Source: Alphaproteobacteria bacterium (lineage in GTDB: Bacteria; Pseudomonadota; Alphaproteobacteria; Micavibrionales; Micavibrionaceae). From it: DNA of 64,000 nt. A program made the translations under genes and the position numbers. The stretch is from NCBI GenBank assembly GCA_002401695.1, contig NVTV01000002.1:62001-126000 (forward strand), in the 5' to 3' direction. Below the pieces are notes generated by a model. The model had not been told where the DNA came from and did not search any database. It saw nothing but the letters and a program-made list of their open reading frames with translations. Positions 1-8,850 of this stretch are shown here, piece after piece. Numbering within the stretch: the first letter of the stretch is position 1; each line of letters starts with the position of its first letter.

Positions 1-1
1 T

Positions 2-1762
2 GATAAAAAAGAGTATGACGCATGGAACCCAGGGGTTCTATCGTCTATACCAAAGGAATATATGCACCTTTCCAGCTGTTTCAGGCCTGAAAATGTGTTT
101 ACTAGCATTGATGATGCCTTTGAATTTGCAAAACTTACCGGCCTTAAAGCTGAACGAGTGGTGGCTTGCCGACCTGAAAGGCTTATTGTCCACGAAACAT
201 TCGTTCGTGTCATGGCTGATATTAATATTCAAGAGGGGCATGAGTATCAGGATTTGGGCATTAGATATCGTGAGACAGTTAAAACCCTGCTGGATCAATA
301 CATAACCCCCCACATGGATGCTTTTACAGGTAGGTATGAAGATATTAGGGCGGATGTATCAAACGAAATTTCCGAGATACTTAACGCAACTATTTTTGAA
401 AAAATAGAGCCAAAAGTAGATAAGAAGAAATCAGGGCTGAGTGCTTTGTTTGGTTTTTTTCAAAAGGATGATAAAAAAGTCGCTAAACCAGTATTATCAA
501 CAGAAGAAGCGCATTATCAATATGTTCAAGGGTTTAAAGAAAAAGCAACGAATGCAGAGACTGCGCAAAGCAGGACAATTCATAAATACCTTCATAAGGT
601 AGCGAGCCTTCTTATGATACAGCATGGGCGCGTATTGATTGATCGTGATGTATTGGAAAAAGTAGTCAATAATCTAACGTGTAATGATTACGGCAGTAAA
701 ATTTTAGGGGACATGGTTGCCCCTTATATTAAGAATGCGATGGAGGTCGAGGGGTATAAATCAATCCCGATATCCACAGAAGCTATTGTAATATCCTTAA
801 AAGGAGCATCTGCAGCAGGTAAAAGCACCTTACGTTTGAAACTGAAAACGGCGCCGACACATTATCTGGAAGAGACAGGGTTCAACGGTACAGATGATTT
901 TGCCTTGATCAGTCCTGATATTTGCCGAAAATCATTGATCGATTATGATGACTTGGGTGTGGCAGAAAGATATGCAGGCTCATTGACTGGAGAAGAACTT
1001 GTTCTGATTGATATGAAGCTGGATCGCTATATGAAGGATAAAGTCGAAACTGCCCCACAGAATGCTATGTCTAATATACTTATTGATCGGTTTCGTTTTG
1101 ATTCCTTTGATGCTCAATCTTTGGAAACGTCAGGAAGTTATTCATATGTGAGCAAAGCAGAATGTACGTTCATGTTCTTTATCATTACTGCGCCGGAGGA
1201 ATTGGTTGAACGCGGCTGGCAAAGGGGTGAAGAGACAGGGCGGTATAGATCTCCGGACGATTTTCTGGCTTTGGCTGTCGATGCCTATAGGGGAATGCAA
1301 AATAAATTCTTTCAGCGCAAAGATGGTGAAGGGCCGGAATTCAGATATGAGTTTTTAAATAATAATGTTCCTAAGGGAGATGACCCAACAACTGTTGCTT
1401 ATGGAACCTATGATGAAATGAATATTCTTGATGTGTCCAGCTTAATGGATGTTTGTAGGTATCAAAAAATTGATATTAGTGGCAGTTCCGCCGATGAAAT
1501 TTATCCTTCAAGTGATGAAATGCTACCTGAAAATAATCTGGACTTTATTGCGCAATGCATAGAAGATATTCCCAATATTAATTTTATAGATCCCGAAACG
1601 CACAGGGTTTATGCGCAGATTAATGCAGGCGTTCCTGTCATCATTGATGCAGATATGTTCCATGAGAAAAATAATAACTCCGACTATAAAGCTGTCTTTG
1701 ATGATTCCGGATTTTCGCGTGCTGTTGGATATTCTCTTCAGTCACAATCGCCGGATATGTAA
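2..1762 (+). CDS. P-loop protein, zeta-toxin/kinase-like, 5' end outside window
   Basis: The frame is open from base 2, so the ATG at 62 is probably internal and the gene begins upstream of the window. About 587 residues are visible. The N-terminal half matches no family I recognise. Near residue 268 there is a Walker A loop (GASAAGKST), followed by an acidic stretch (TDDFALISPDICR) and a downstream ERGWQRGEETGR segment, an arrangement resembling zeta-toxin-like sugar or nucleotide kinases. It sits directly before murD, where mraY is usual in this cluster. A kinase acting on a wall precursor is only speculation; an effector or stress protein is equally possible. Confidence 0.6.
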   Translation, partial: DKKEYDAWNPGVLSSIPKEYMHLSSCFRPENVFTSIDDAFEFAKLTGLKAERVVACRPERLIVHETFVRVMADINIQEGHEYQDLGIRYRETVKTLLDQYITPHMDAFTGRYEDIRADVSNEISEILNATIFEKIEPKVDKKKSGLSALFGFFQKDDKKVAKPVLSTEEAHYQYVQGFKEKATNAETAQSRTIHKYLHKVASLLMIQHGRVLIDRDVLEKVVNNLTCNDYGSKILGDMVAPYIKNAMEVEGYKSIPISTEAIVISLKGASAAGKSTLRLKLKTAPTHYLEETGFNGTDDFALISPDICRKSLIDYDDLGVAERYAGSLTGEELVLIDMKLDRYMKDKVETAPQNAMSNILIDRFRFDSFDAQSLETSGSYSYVSKAECTFMFFIITAPEELVERGWQRGEETGRYRSPDDFLALAVDAYRGMQNKFFQRKDGEGPEFRYEFLNNNVPKGDDPTTVAYGTYDEMNILDVSSLMDVCRYQKIDISGSSADEIYPSSDEMLPENNLDFIAQCIEDIPNINFIDPETHRVYAQINAGVPVIIDADMFHEKNNNSDYKAVFDDSGFSRAVGYSLQSQSPDM

Positions 1763-1847
1763 GACATCGCCACTTTATGATATTATACGCTTTACGCTTT
1801 TCTCGCCTTGTGCGAAAATGAAGGGGAAACACTAATCGTTATATAGG

Positions 1848-3260
1848 ATGCATATGACCGAGATTTTAGATTTTGTCAAAGCTCTCTCCGGTAAGCCTGT
1901 TCTGGTGTTCGGCCTTGGTCGTACGGGGCTGTCCGTCATAAAAGCTCTGAAAAAGGCGGGGGCGGTTATTGTTGCAGGCGATGATAATGCGGAAAATCTT
2001 GCACTTGCGAAAGATATGGGCGTTGAGTTGCTGGAGGGTAATGATCGCGCATTTTCCGATTATGCATTCTTGCTGCTTTCACCCGGTATTCCTCTGACGC
2101 ATCCACAGCCCCATGATATTGTATTAAAAGCGCAAGCGGCCGATCTTGATATTATCTGTGATATCGAATTATTCTATCGCATCTTCCCTGATCGCAAGAC
2201 TATCGGTGTGACAGGGACAAACGGTAAATCTACATCGACAACGCTCATCCACCATATTCTGGAAGAATGCGGAAAACCGGCGTTGCTTGGCGGGAATATA
2301 GGTACAGCGGTATTTGAATTGGATGTCAGTGATAAAAATGCATGGGTTGTGCTGGAGATTTCATCGTTTCAGATCGATCTTTGCCCGACCTTCAGGCCTG
2401 ATATCTCTGTCATATTGAACCTAACGCCTGACCACATTGATCGCCACGGGGATATGGATCACTATATGGAAGTGAAGGCGCGCCTTGTTGGCTTAAGCAA
2501 GAGCAGCACCGATAATGTCGCGATTATTTGCAGTGATGATACGCATACGCAGCGCATCTATGATCGTGCAAAAGATCTGGGCTTACGGAAAGTTACCGAG
2601 GTTTCAACGATGAAACCGTTGTCTGATGGCGTGTATGTCGCAGATGAGTGGCTCTATGATGCCTCGGAAGACGATGAAGTTAAAGTCGGCGATTTGTCCA
2701 CGATTCCCAGTCTACGGGGTATTCACAATTATCAAAACGCGGCCTGTTCTTATGCTGCCTTGCGCAAAGTCGGGGTTGCCTCAGAGGATATCTGGCGCGC
2801 AATGAATACGTTCCCCGGCCTTAATCATCGTCAATATCTTGTACGTACGATTAATGGCGTATCTTATGTGAATGATAGTAAATCAACCAACGCGGCATCT
2901 GCTGCGGTGGCGCTAGGGTGTCGGCATAATGTGTATTGGATTGTCGGCGGACGGCAAAAGAAAACTGGCCTTGATGGGCTGGAAGAGTTTTTCTCGCATT
3001 TGAAGCATGTTTTTTTGATCGGCGAATCAACAGAAGATTTTGCAAGCTGGTTTGATAATTATGGACTGGATTATACACGGTGTTATGATTTGGAAAAAGC
3101 GGTTGCCGAGGCACATGCCATGGCGCAGGAAAATCGTGGACAGCCGGGTGGCGCGGGGGTGGTTCTGCTTTCACCTGCTTGTGCATCATTCGATCAATTT
3201 AAATCATTTGAAGATCGCGGTGATAAATTCACAGCTTTCGTGAAGACGCTAGAAGAGTAA
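1848..3260 (+). CDS. murD: UDP-N-acetylmuramoylalanine--D-glutamate ligase MurD
   Basis: This cytoplasmic enzyme adds D-glutamate to UDP-MurNAc-L-Ala in peptidoglycan precursor synthesis. The 470-residue protein has an N-terminal Rossmann-type segment (VLVFGLGRTGLS), the Mur ligase ATP loop VTGTNGKSTSTT near residue 120, the LNLTPDHIDRH segment of the central domain and NDSKSTNAASAAVAL in the C-terminal domain. Its length is normal for the family. The start has a weak AGG upstream; a second ATG lies two codons later. It begins the recognisable dcw gene order in this window. Confidence 0.96.
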   Translation: MHMTEILDFVKALSGKPVLVFGLGRTGLSVIKALKKAGAVIVAGDDNAENLALAKDMGVELLEGNDRAFSDYAFLLLSPGIPLTHPQPHDIVLKAQAADLDIICDIELFYRIFPDRKTIGVTGTNGKSTSTTLIHHILEECGKPALLGGNIGTAVFELDVSDKNAWVVLEISSFQIDLCPTFRPDISVILNLTPDHIDRHGDMDHYMEVKARLVGLSKSSTDNVAIICSDDTHTQRIYDRAKDLGLRKVTEVSTMKPLSDGVYVADEWLYDASEDDEVKVGDLSTIPSLRGIHNYQNAACSYAALRKVGVASEDIWRAMNTFPGLNHRQYLVRTINGVSYVNDSKSTNAASAAVALGCRHNVYWIVGGRQKKTGLDGLEEFFSHLKHVFLIGESTEDFASWFDNYGLDYTRCYDLEKAVAEAHAMAQENRGQPGGAGVVLLSPACASFDQFKSFEDRGDKFTAFVKTLEE

Positions 3261-3305
3261 CCCAAGAATAGATTAAGAATAATCACAAGAATAAATCAAA
3301 AGTAT

Positions 3306-4580
3306 ATGCCTGACATTGATACAGATATTTCTTCTACTCAATCCCGATCACAGCCTCAGGCGTTTTCGCGGATGGATCGTTCTTTCTTGGGCGCATGGTG
3401 GTGGACGGTGGATCGCGCGATGCTTGGCTGTATCATGGCGTTGCTGGTCTTTGGCATTGCTTTGGTTGCAACGTCCAGCCCTGCGGTTGCGCAGAAAATA
3501 GGGGTGAGTGATTATCATTTTATCAAAAAGCACATCATATTTCTGATACCGACTTTGTTTTTGATTATTGGCGGATCAATGCTTAGCCCACGCTATGTCT
3601 GGCGTTTCGCCAGCCTTGTTTTGCTGGGAGGCTGCATTATGATGGCGCTGGTTCTGTTCTTCGGGGTAGAGGAGAAAGGCGCGCGTCGCTGGATTAGTAT
3701 TTTGGGGTTTTCGCTGCAACCCAGTGAATTTGTGAAACCAGCCTTTGTTGTTGTGGCTGCGTGGTTGATCGCGCTACAGAAAAAATCAATTCAAAAAGTG
3801 AACACCTACCAAACGGATGCAAAAAAAGATGGGACGTTCCCTGGATATTATATTGCGGTGGGGCTGTATTTTGTTTTATTGGCACTGTTGATTATGCAGC
3901 CTGATCTGGGGATGAGCATCGTTTTGACCACCGTCTTCGCCGTTCAAATCTTTATCGCCGGATTGCGTTTTCGCTATATGGCGGTGCTGTTTGCGATTGG
4001 ATCGGCGGGGCTGGTCGCGGCGTATTTCTCGCTTCATCACGTGCGCAGCCGTATGGATCGATTCTTTAACCCAGACAGCGGTGATAATTATCAGGTGGAG
4101 ATGTCGCTGGCGGCGATTAAAAAGGGCGGCATTGTTGGCGTTGGGCCAGGACAGGGCGTAGAGAAAATGAATTTGCCTGATGCGCATGCGGATTTTACAT
4201 TCTCTGTGTTGGTGGAGGAAGGCGGCATCGCCTTTGCTTATATCCTGATTGCGCTGTTTCTGTTCATTTTACTTCGCGGGTTTAGGCGGTTACAAGACAC
4301 GCATGATGTGTTTTCTGTGCTTGCTGCGGGGGGGTTGTTGGCGATGTTCAGCATCCAGTCTTTGATCCATATGGGTTCCAGTGTAAATCTTCTACCGGCC
4401 AAGGGCATGACTTTGCCTTTTATTAGCTATGGTGGCTCTTCTATGATATCCATGGGGATAGCGATGGGGATGGTGCTGGCCTTAACCCGTCAAAAAGGGC
4501 GGACATCCATTGCGCGCAGTTCTATGACAATGCGCCGCAGCCCGAATATAGATGCGGATAAGAGTATAAAAAATGAGTGA
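3306..4580 (+). CDS. ftsW: Septal peptidoglycan glycosyltransferase FtsW (SEDS family)
   Basis: A polytopic inner membrane protein of 424 residues that polymerises lipid II at the septum with its cognate class B PBP. The sequence shows many hydrophobic spans after a cytoplasmic tail of about 40 residues. Family motifs visible are KGARRWI-x-LGFSLQPSEFVKPAF, LIMQPDLGMS, and the C-terminal GMTLPFISYGGSSM. Its position between murD and murG separates it from the RodA paralogue at 36708. The last 8 bases overlap murG, suggesting translational coupling. Confidence 0.95.
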   Translation: MPDIDTDISSTQSRSQPQAFSRMDRSFLGAWWWTVDRAMLGCIMALLVFGIALVATSSPAVAQKIGVSDYHFIKKHIIFLIPTLFLIIGGSMLSPRYVWRFASLVLLGGCIMMALVLFFGVEEKGARRWISILGFSLQPSEFVKPAFVVVAAWLIALQKKSIQKVNTYQTDAKKDGTFPGYYIAVGLYFVLLALLIMQPDLGMSIVLTTVFAVQIFIAGLRFRYMAVLFAIGSAGLVAAYFSLHHVRSRMDRFFNPDSGDNYQVEMSLAAIKKGGIVGVGPGQGVEKMNLPDAHADFTFSVLVEEGGIAFAYILIALFLFILLRGFRRLQDTHDVFSVLAAGGLLAMFSIQSLIHMGSSVNLLPAKGMTLPFISYGGSSMISMGIAMGMVLALTRQKGRTSIARSSMTMRRSPNIDADKSIKNE

Positions 4581-5682
4581 TAAACAATATTTCGTTTTAA
4601 TCAGTGCAGGTGGAACAGGTGGTCATATGAGTCCCGCCAGCGCGCTGGTCAGCGATCTTTTGGCGCGTGGATATCGTGTTGAGTTAATGACAGATAATCG
4701 CGGCGCAAAATTTACTTCCATGTTTGACGGGGTCAAAACCCATGTTGTGAAATCCGGTACGATGGGCGCGGGGATTATGGGCAAAATCAAGGGCGTTGTT
4801 AACCTTGGTTTGGGCGTGGTTCATGCTCTGACGCTCGTTAAATCTCTAAAGCCTGATCTTGTGATTGGCTTTGGTGGCTATCCTTCTGTTCCGGGTGTAT
4901 TCGCAGCACAAAAATTGAATATTCTAACAATACTGCACGAGCAAAACGCCATCATCGGTAAGGCCAATGTCTTCTTGGCACCAAATGCAGAGCGTATCGC
5001 TTTGTCTGCTGATAATACGACAGGGCTTGATCGTGAAGAAACCTTCCGCAGCGTTATTACCGGCAACCCTGTGCGCCCCGAAATATCTGCACTTTACGCG
5101 CTGGAATATCCGGCGTTCTCTGATACGGATGATATGCAAATTCTTGTAATGGGCGGATCGCTTGGTGCGACAGTATTTAGCGAGATCGTCCCGCAAACCT
5201 TGGCGCAATTGCCGGAGGAATACCGCAAGCGTTTGAAAATAGTGCAGCAATGCCGCGCCGTAGATATTGATACTGTGCAGGCGGCTTATCAGGATGCGGG
5301 GATTGATGCGACGCTTGCCACTTTCTTTGGTGATGTCGCGGGAGAGCTGACAAAAGCGCATCTGGTTATTGCCCGTTCAGGTGCCAGTACCGTCGCCGAG
5401 GTCAGTGTTGCAGGCCGTCCCGCTATTTATGTGCCTTACCCGCATCATAAAGATCAGCAACAAAAAAAGAATGCTAACGCTGTTGCCGATGTTGGCGGCG
5501 CGTGGGTGATGACAGAGGGCGGCTTCACGCAAGAGGCACTCCTCACCAGAATAGAAACATTTTTTCAAAATCCGAGCAGCTTGTCTCGCGCTGCGGTGCA
5601 TGCTAAAGAATGCGGGAAGCCGGATGCGGCGAAAAAGCTCGGTAATTTGGTCACCGCAATTATGGCGGATCTTTCAAGATAA
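4573..5682 (+). CDS. murG: Lipid II synthase MurG (GlcNAc transferase)
   Basis: MurG transfers GlcNAc from UDP-GlcNAc to lipid I at the inner face of the membrane. The 369-residue protein has the glycine-rich N-terminal loop SAGGTGGHMSPA near residue 11, the HEQNAIIGKAN segment and the donor-site region RSGASTVAEVSVAGRPAIYVPYP followed by DQQ. The start overlaps the 3' end of ftsW by 8 bases. Length and motifs are normal. Confidence 0.96.
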   Translation: MSDKQYFVLISAGGTGGHMSPASALVSDLLARGYRVELMTDNRGAKFTSMFDGVKTHVVKSGTMGAGIMGKIKGVVNLGLGVVHALTLVKSLKPDLVIGFGGYPSVPGVFAAQKLNILTILHEQNAIIGKANVFLAPNAERIALSADNTTGLDREETFRSVITGNPVRPEISALYALEYPAFSDTDDMQILVMGGSLGATVFSEIVPQTLAQLPEEYRKRLKIVQQCRAVDIDTVQAAYQDAGIDATLATFFGDVAGELTKAHLVIARSGASTVAEVSVAGRPAIYVPYPHHKDQQQKKNANAVADVGGAWVMTEGGFTQEALLTRIETFFQNPSSLSRAAVHAKECGKPDAAKKLGNLVTAIMADLSR

Positions 5683-5713
5683 CAAATATTCTAATGAATG
5701 AGGTACACACCAC

Positions 5714-7174
5714 ATGCGCACAATGTCCCCTGATATAGGAACGCTCCATTTTGTCGGTATCGGCGGTATCGGGATGAGCGGTATAGCAACGCTTCTCGCG
5801 TCTTTGGGCTATGATGTGCAAGGTTCTGACATTGCGGAAAATGCGAATGTTGCACGTCTGCGTAAACAGGGTATACGCGTTGTTATCGGGCATGCGCCTG
5901 ACCATATTCGCGGTGTTGACGGCACATTGCCTGCCGCGATTGTGATTTCCTCTGCGGTTAAAGATGATAATGAAGAACTAATTGCCGCGCGCGCCGCGAA
6001 GGTGCCCGTGGTGCAACGCGCCGAAATGCTGGCTGAATTGATGCGTCTGAAATCTTCTGTTGCTGTTGCGGGAACGCATGGTAAGACCACCACCACCTCT
6101 ATGGTTGGGCAAATGCTGGATCAGGCGGGGCTTGATCCAACGGTGGTTAATGGCGGTATCGTGAATGCTTACGGCACCAACACGCGCTTTGGTCAGTCTG
6201 ACTGGATGGTTGTTGAAGCCGATGAAAGCGACGGCAGCTTCATTCGCTTGCCCGCCACTGTTGCGGTTGTCACAAATATTGACCCCGAGCATATGGATCA
6301 TTATAAAACCTTTGATCGGGTGAAAAAGGCATATAAGCGTTTTGTTCTGAATTTGCCGTTTCACGGTTATGCGTTGCTGTGTATCGATCACCCCGAAGTG
6401 CAAAGCCTCGCCGCACAAGTGTCTGATCGTAAGGTCATCACTTATGGCTTTAACCCGCAAGCCGATGTGCGCGCCGAAAACATCAGACCGGGCGCAGAGG
6501 GCAGCGTCTTTGACGTGATTTTCGCAGGCTGGCTTTCTGATGACGGGCAAGAGCAAGTGATTAAGGATATCCACCTTTCCATGCCCGGCGAGCATAACGT
6601 GCAAAACTCTTTGGTTGCGCTGAGCGTCGCAAAAGAAATGGGCGTATCTGCGGATAAAATGAAAGCAGCAATGTCGAATTTCGGCGGCGTGAAGCGTCGT
6701 TTCACCAAAACAGGGACGGTAGAGGGAATCACCATCATTGATGATTACGCGCACCATCCTGTTGAGATCGAAGTGGTCTTGAAAACGGCGCGCGCGGCAG
6801 TGAAAGAAACCGATGGCAATGTCATCGCCATTATGCAACCGCACAGATATTCCCGCCTTGAAGATTTATACGAAGAGTTTTGCCGTTGCTTTAACGATGC
6901 CGATCACGTGATTATCACAGATGTCTTTGCCGCAGGTGAAGAGCCAATTGAGGGCGTGGATAAAGATTATCTCGTGCAAGGGCTGAAAACCCACGGTCAT
7001 CGCTCGGCTCAGGCGTTATCAGGTCAGAGTGATTTGCCGCGTATCCTTGCAGGACTGGCGCACTCGGGCGATTATATCATTCTGATGGGCGCAGGGAATA
7101 TCACAACTCTGGCCTATGATTTGCCTGATCAGTTGGCCTCAGAAATTCAGAAAACACAAGGCGCGGTGGCGTGA
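5714..7174 (+). CDS. murC: UDP-N-acetylmuramate--L-alanine ligase MurC
   Basis: MurC adds L-alanine to UDP-MurNAc. The 486-residue product has HFVGIGGIGMSGIA at the N-terminus, the ATP loop AGTHGKTTTTSM near residue 120, EADESDGSF, and the C-terminal DDYAHHPVEI. An in-frame ATG four codons after the annotated start is an alternative. The stop overlaps by 4 bases (GTGA) with the start of a foreign-looking ORF rather than with murB, which normally follows. Confidence 0.96.
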   Translation: MRTMSPDIGTLHFVGIGGIGMSGIATLLASLGYDVQGSDIAENANVARLRKQGIRVVIGHAPDHIRGVDGTLPAAIVISSAVKDDNEELIAARAAKVPVVQRAEMLAELMRLKSSVAVAGTHGKTTTTSMVGQMLDQAGLDPTVVNGGIVNAYGTNTRFGQSDWMVVEADESDGSFIRLPATVAVVTNIDPEHMDHYKTFDRVKKAYKRFVLNLPFHGYALLCIDHPEVQSLAAQVSDRKVITYGFNPQADVRAENIRPGAEGSVFDVIFAGWLSDDGQEQVIKDIHLSMPGEHNVQNSLVALSVAKEMGVSADKMKAAMSNFGGVKRRFTKTGTVEGITIIDDYAHHPVEIEVVLKTARAAVKETDGNVIAIMQPHRYSRLEDLYEEFCRCFNDADHVIITDVFAAGEEPIEGVDKDYLVQGLKTHGHRSAQALSGQSDLPRILAGLAHSGDYIILMGAGNITTLAYDLPDQLASEIQKTQGAVA

Positions 7175-7854
7175 TCGATCAAGATGCTTATGATCTTATT
7201 GAGGACATGTTAAATAGATCCAGTGGTCTTGGATTAGAAGAGGCAAAAGAATCTGTAGAATCTGTGCTCAAGGGAGTAGTAGAGTATGGACACAGGTTGC
7301 ACCATCCTTTTTTTTACGAAATACGCCCTTTAGTTATTATTGCAGAATATCTTCAGAAGCCAAACGTTAGACTAAAATTTTGTTCGCAGCATGAACAATA
7401 TGATGGTGAAATTATTTTTGGTGGCGTTTCGAAAAAGATAGAATTTACAAGGGCAGTTGATGGTTTTAATGAGGCTTTGCAAATGGAGTTATTAAAAAAA
7501 CGTGGAATGGTGCCTGCGTTTCGTAAAATAGAAGCAACGGGATCTAAGCATAAAAGAGTGTTTGGCAAGAACGAAACGTCTTTTGTTGAAGTTAAAACAG
7601 AGAAGTGGTTTCAAAAAATTTCTGATGGCTTTGTTCAAGCGTATGAGAAAAAACTTAAGAACGATAAATACAGTGGCTATTGGTTATGCATTACATTTGA
7701 CGACTGGGTACTTCCAAAGTCCGAAGAGAAAAGTTTATTTAACAAGTCGTGTCAAATTTTTTGGGCTCGACAGAAGGCCGCTAAAACATTATTTGAACGA
7801 GTCTTTATTGTAGGGGACTCATCTAAATTTCTATGGGATTCTAACAGTGGTTAA
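7171..7854 (+). CDS. Uncharacterised AT-rich protein inserted between murC and murB, possibly nuclease-like
   Basis: A 227-residue protein that would start at GTG overlapping the murC stop. It is visibly richer in A+T than its dcw neighbours and is not a normal dcw member. I see no signal peptide or membrane span. The stretch YDGEIIF...KKIEFTRAVDGFNEALQMELLKKRG (residues about 75-115) has a D-x(n)-E-x-T/K spacing reminiscent of restriction-endonuclease-like (PD-(D/E)XK) folds, and a later EVKTEKWFQKI plus YWLCITFDDW could complete such a core. That reading is tentative. The clean 4-base overlap suggests the insertion has been fitted into the operon. Confidence 0.8.
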   Translation: MIDQDAYDLIEDMLNRSSGLGLEEAKESVESVLKGVVEYGHRLHHPFFYEIRPLVIIAEYLQKPNVRLKFCSQHEQYDGEIIFGGVSKKIEFTRAVDGFNEALQMELLKKRGMVPAFRKIEATGSKHKRVFGKNETSFVEVKTEKWFQKISDGFVQAYEKKLKNDKYSGYWLCITFDDWVLPKSEEKSLFNKSCQIFWARQKAAKTLFERVFIVGDSSKFLWDSNSG

Positions 7855-7863
7855 GTAAATGAC

Positions 7864-8802
7864 ATGACGCACTCTAATATAAACAAAGTAAATGTAAATC
7901 TCTATGAAGGGATATTCACCGAAAACGCACCTTTAGGGCAAAAAAGCTGGTTTAAATGCGGCGGAACGGCTGATCTTTTATTCGCGCCTGATGATATTGA
8001 TGATCTTGCGGTGTTCCTGAAGGAATATCCACCTGAAGAACCGCTCCTCGTTTTGGGCGGCATGGCGAATTGCATTATCCGTGATGGCGGTATTCGTGGC
8101 TGTGTTATTACTCTGGGCAAGCCCTTTGCAGAAATTGAAGTGCAAGGCACGCGCATTATGGCGGGCGCAGGTGCGCTGAATGGCTCCGTTGCTGCTGCGG
8201 CGGTGAAGGCGGGCATTGGCGGTCTTGAATTCCTATCCGGCATTCCTGGCACAGTTGGCGGTGCGCTGCGCATGAATGCAGGTGCGTATGGCACAGAGAT
8301 TAAGGATATATTGATTGCGGCCATGGTGCTTGGGCGGAATGGAAGTTTTGCTTCTCTTGATTTGGATGATATGGGTTTTCGCTATCGTTATTGCGGCGCG
8401 CCGAAAGAGATTACTTTTGTTGGCGCGATATTCGAAGGCAAAGCGGAGGAAACCTCGGTTGTGCGTGCGCGCCTTAAAGAGATCAAATCAACCCGTCAAT
8501 CAACCCAGCCTATATCAGAGAAAACAGGCGGTTCAACCTTTGCAAATCCCTCTGCGGCAGAGCTGGAGGCCATCGGTTTGCCCGAAGGAACACGCGCATG
8601 GCAAATGGTTGAAAAAGTCGGTGGGCGAGACCTTCAAATTGGTGGCGCACGAATGAGTGATAAGCATTTGAATTTTATGATTAATACAGGCGATGCCATC
8701 GCCGCCGATCTCGAAAATCTCGGTGATGAGCTGATCAAGCGCGTACACGATCAATTCGGTTTATACCTACACTGGGAAATTCGCCGTATTGGTGAAGCCT
8801 AG
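7864..8802 (+). CDS. murB: UDP-N-acetylenolpyruvoylglucosamine reductase MurB
   Basis: FAD-dependent enzyme reducing UDP-GlcNAc-enolpyruvate to UDP-MurNAc. The 312-residue protein carries the FAD-binding segments GGMANCIIRDGGIRG and SGIPGTVGGALRMNAGAYG, the catalytic serine region EKTGGSTFANP, and the C-terminal glutamate in WEIRRIG. It lies 9 bases after the inserted ORF. Length is typical. Confidence 0.95.
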   Translation: MTHSNINKVNVNLYEGIFTENAPLGQKSWFKCGGTADLLFAPDDIDDLAVFLKEYPPEEPLLVLGGMANCIIRDGGIRGCVITLGKPFAEIEVQGTRIMAGAGALNGSVAAAAVKAGIGGLEFLSGIPGTVGGALRMNAGAYGTEIKDILIAAMVLGRNGSFASLDLDDMGFRYRYCGAPKEITFVGAIFEGKAEETSVVRARLKEIKSTRQSTQPISEKTGGSTFANPSAAELEAIGLPEGTRAWQMVEKVGGRDLQIGGARMSDKHLNFMINTGDAIAADLENLGDELIKRVHDQFGLYLHWEIRRIGEA

Positions 8803-8850
8803 TATTGTTTCACGTGGAACAAACAGAGAACATTTGTGGTGGCTGATCGT

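Noticed and set aside
15-305. 96-codon ORF at the left edge
   Set aside because: It is out of frame with the P-loop gene, whose frame is open from base 2 and codes a coherent protein.
5978-6844. 288-codon reverse ORF within murC
   Set aside because: Shadow frame of a confidently assigned gene, with His/Arg-rich composition and no domain.
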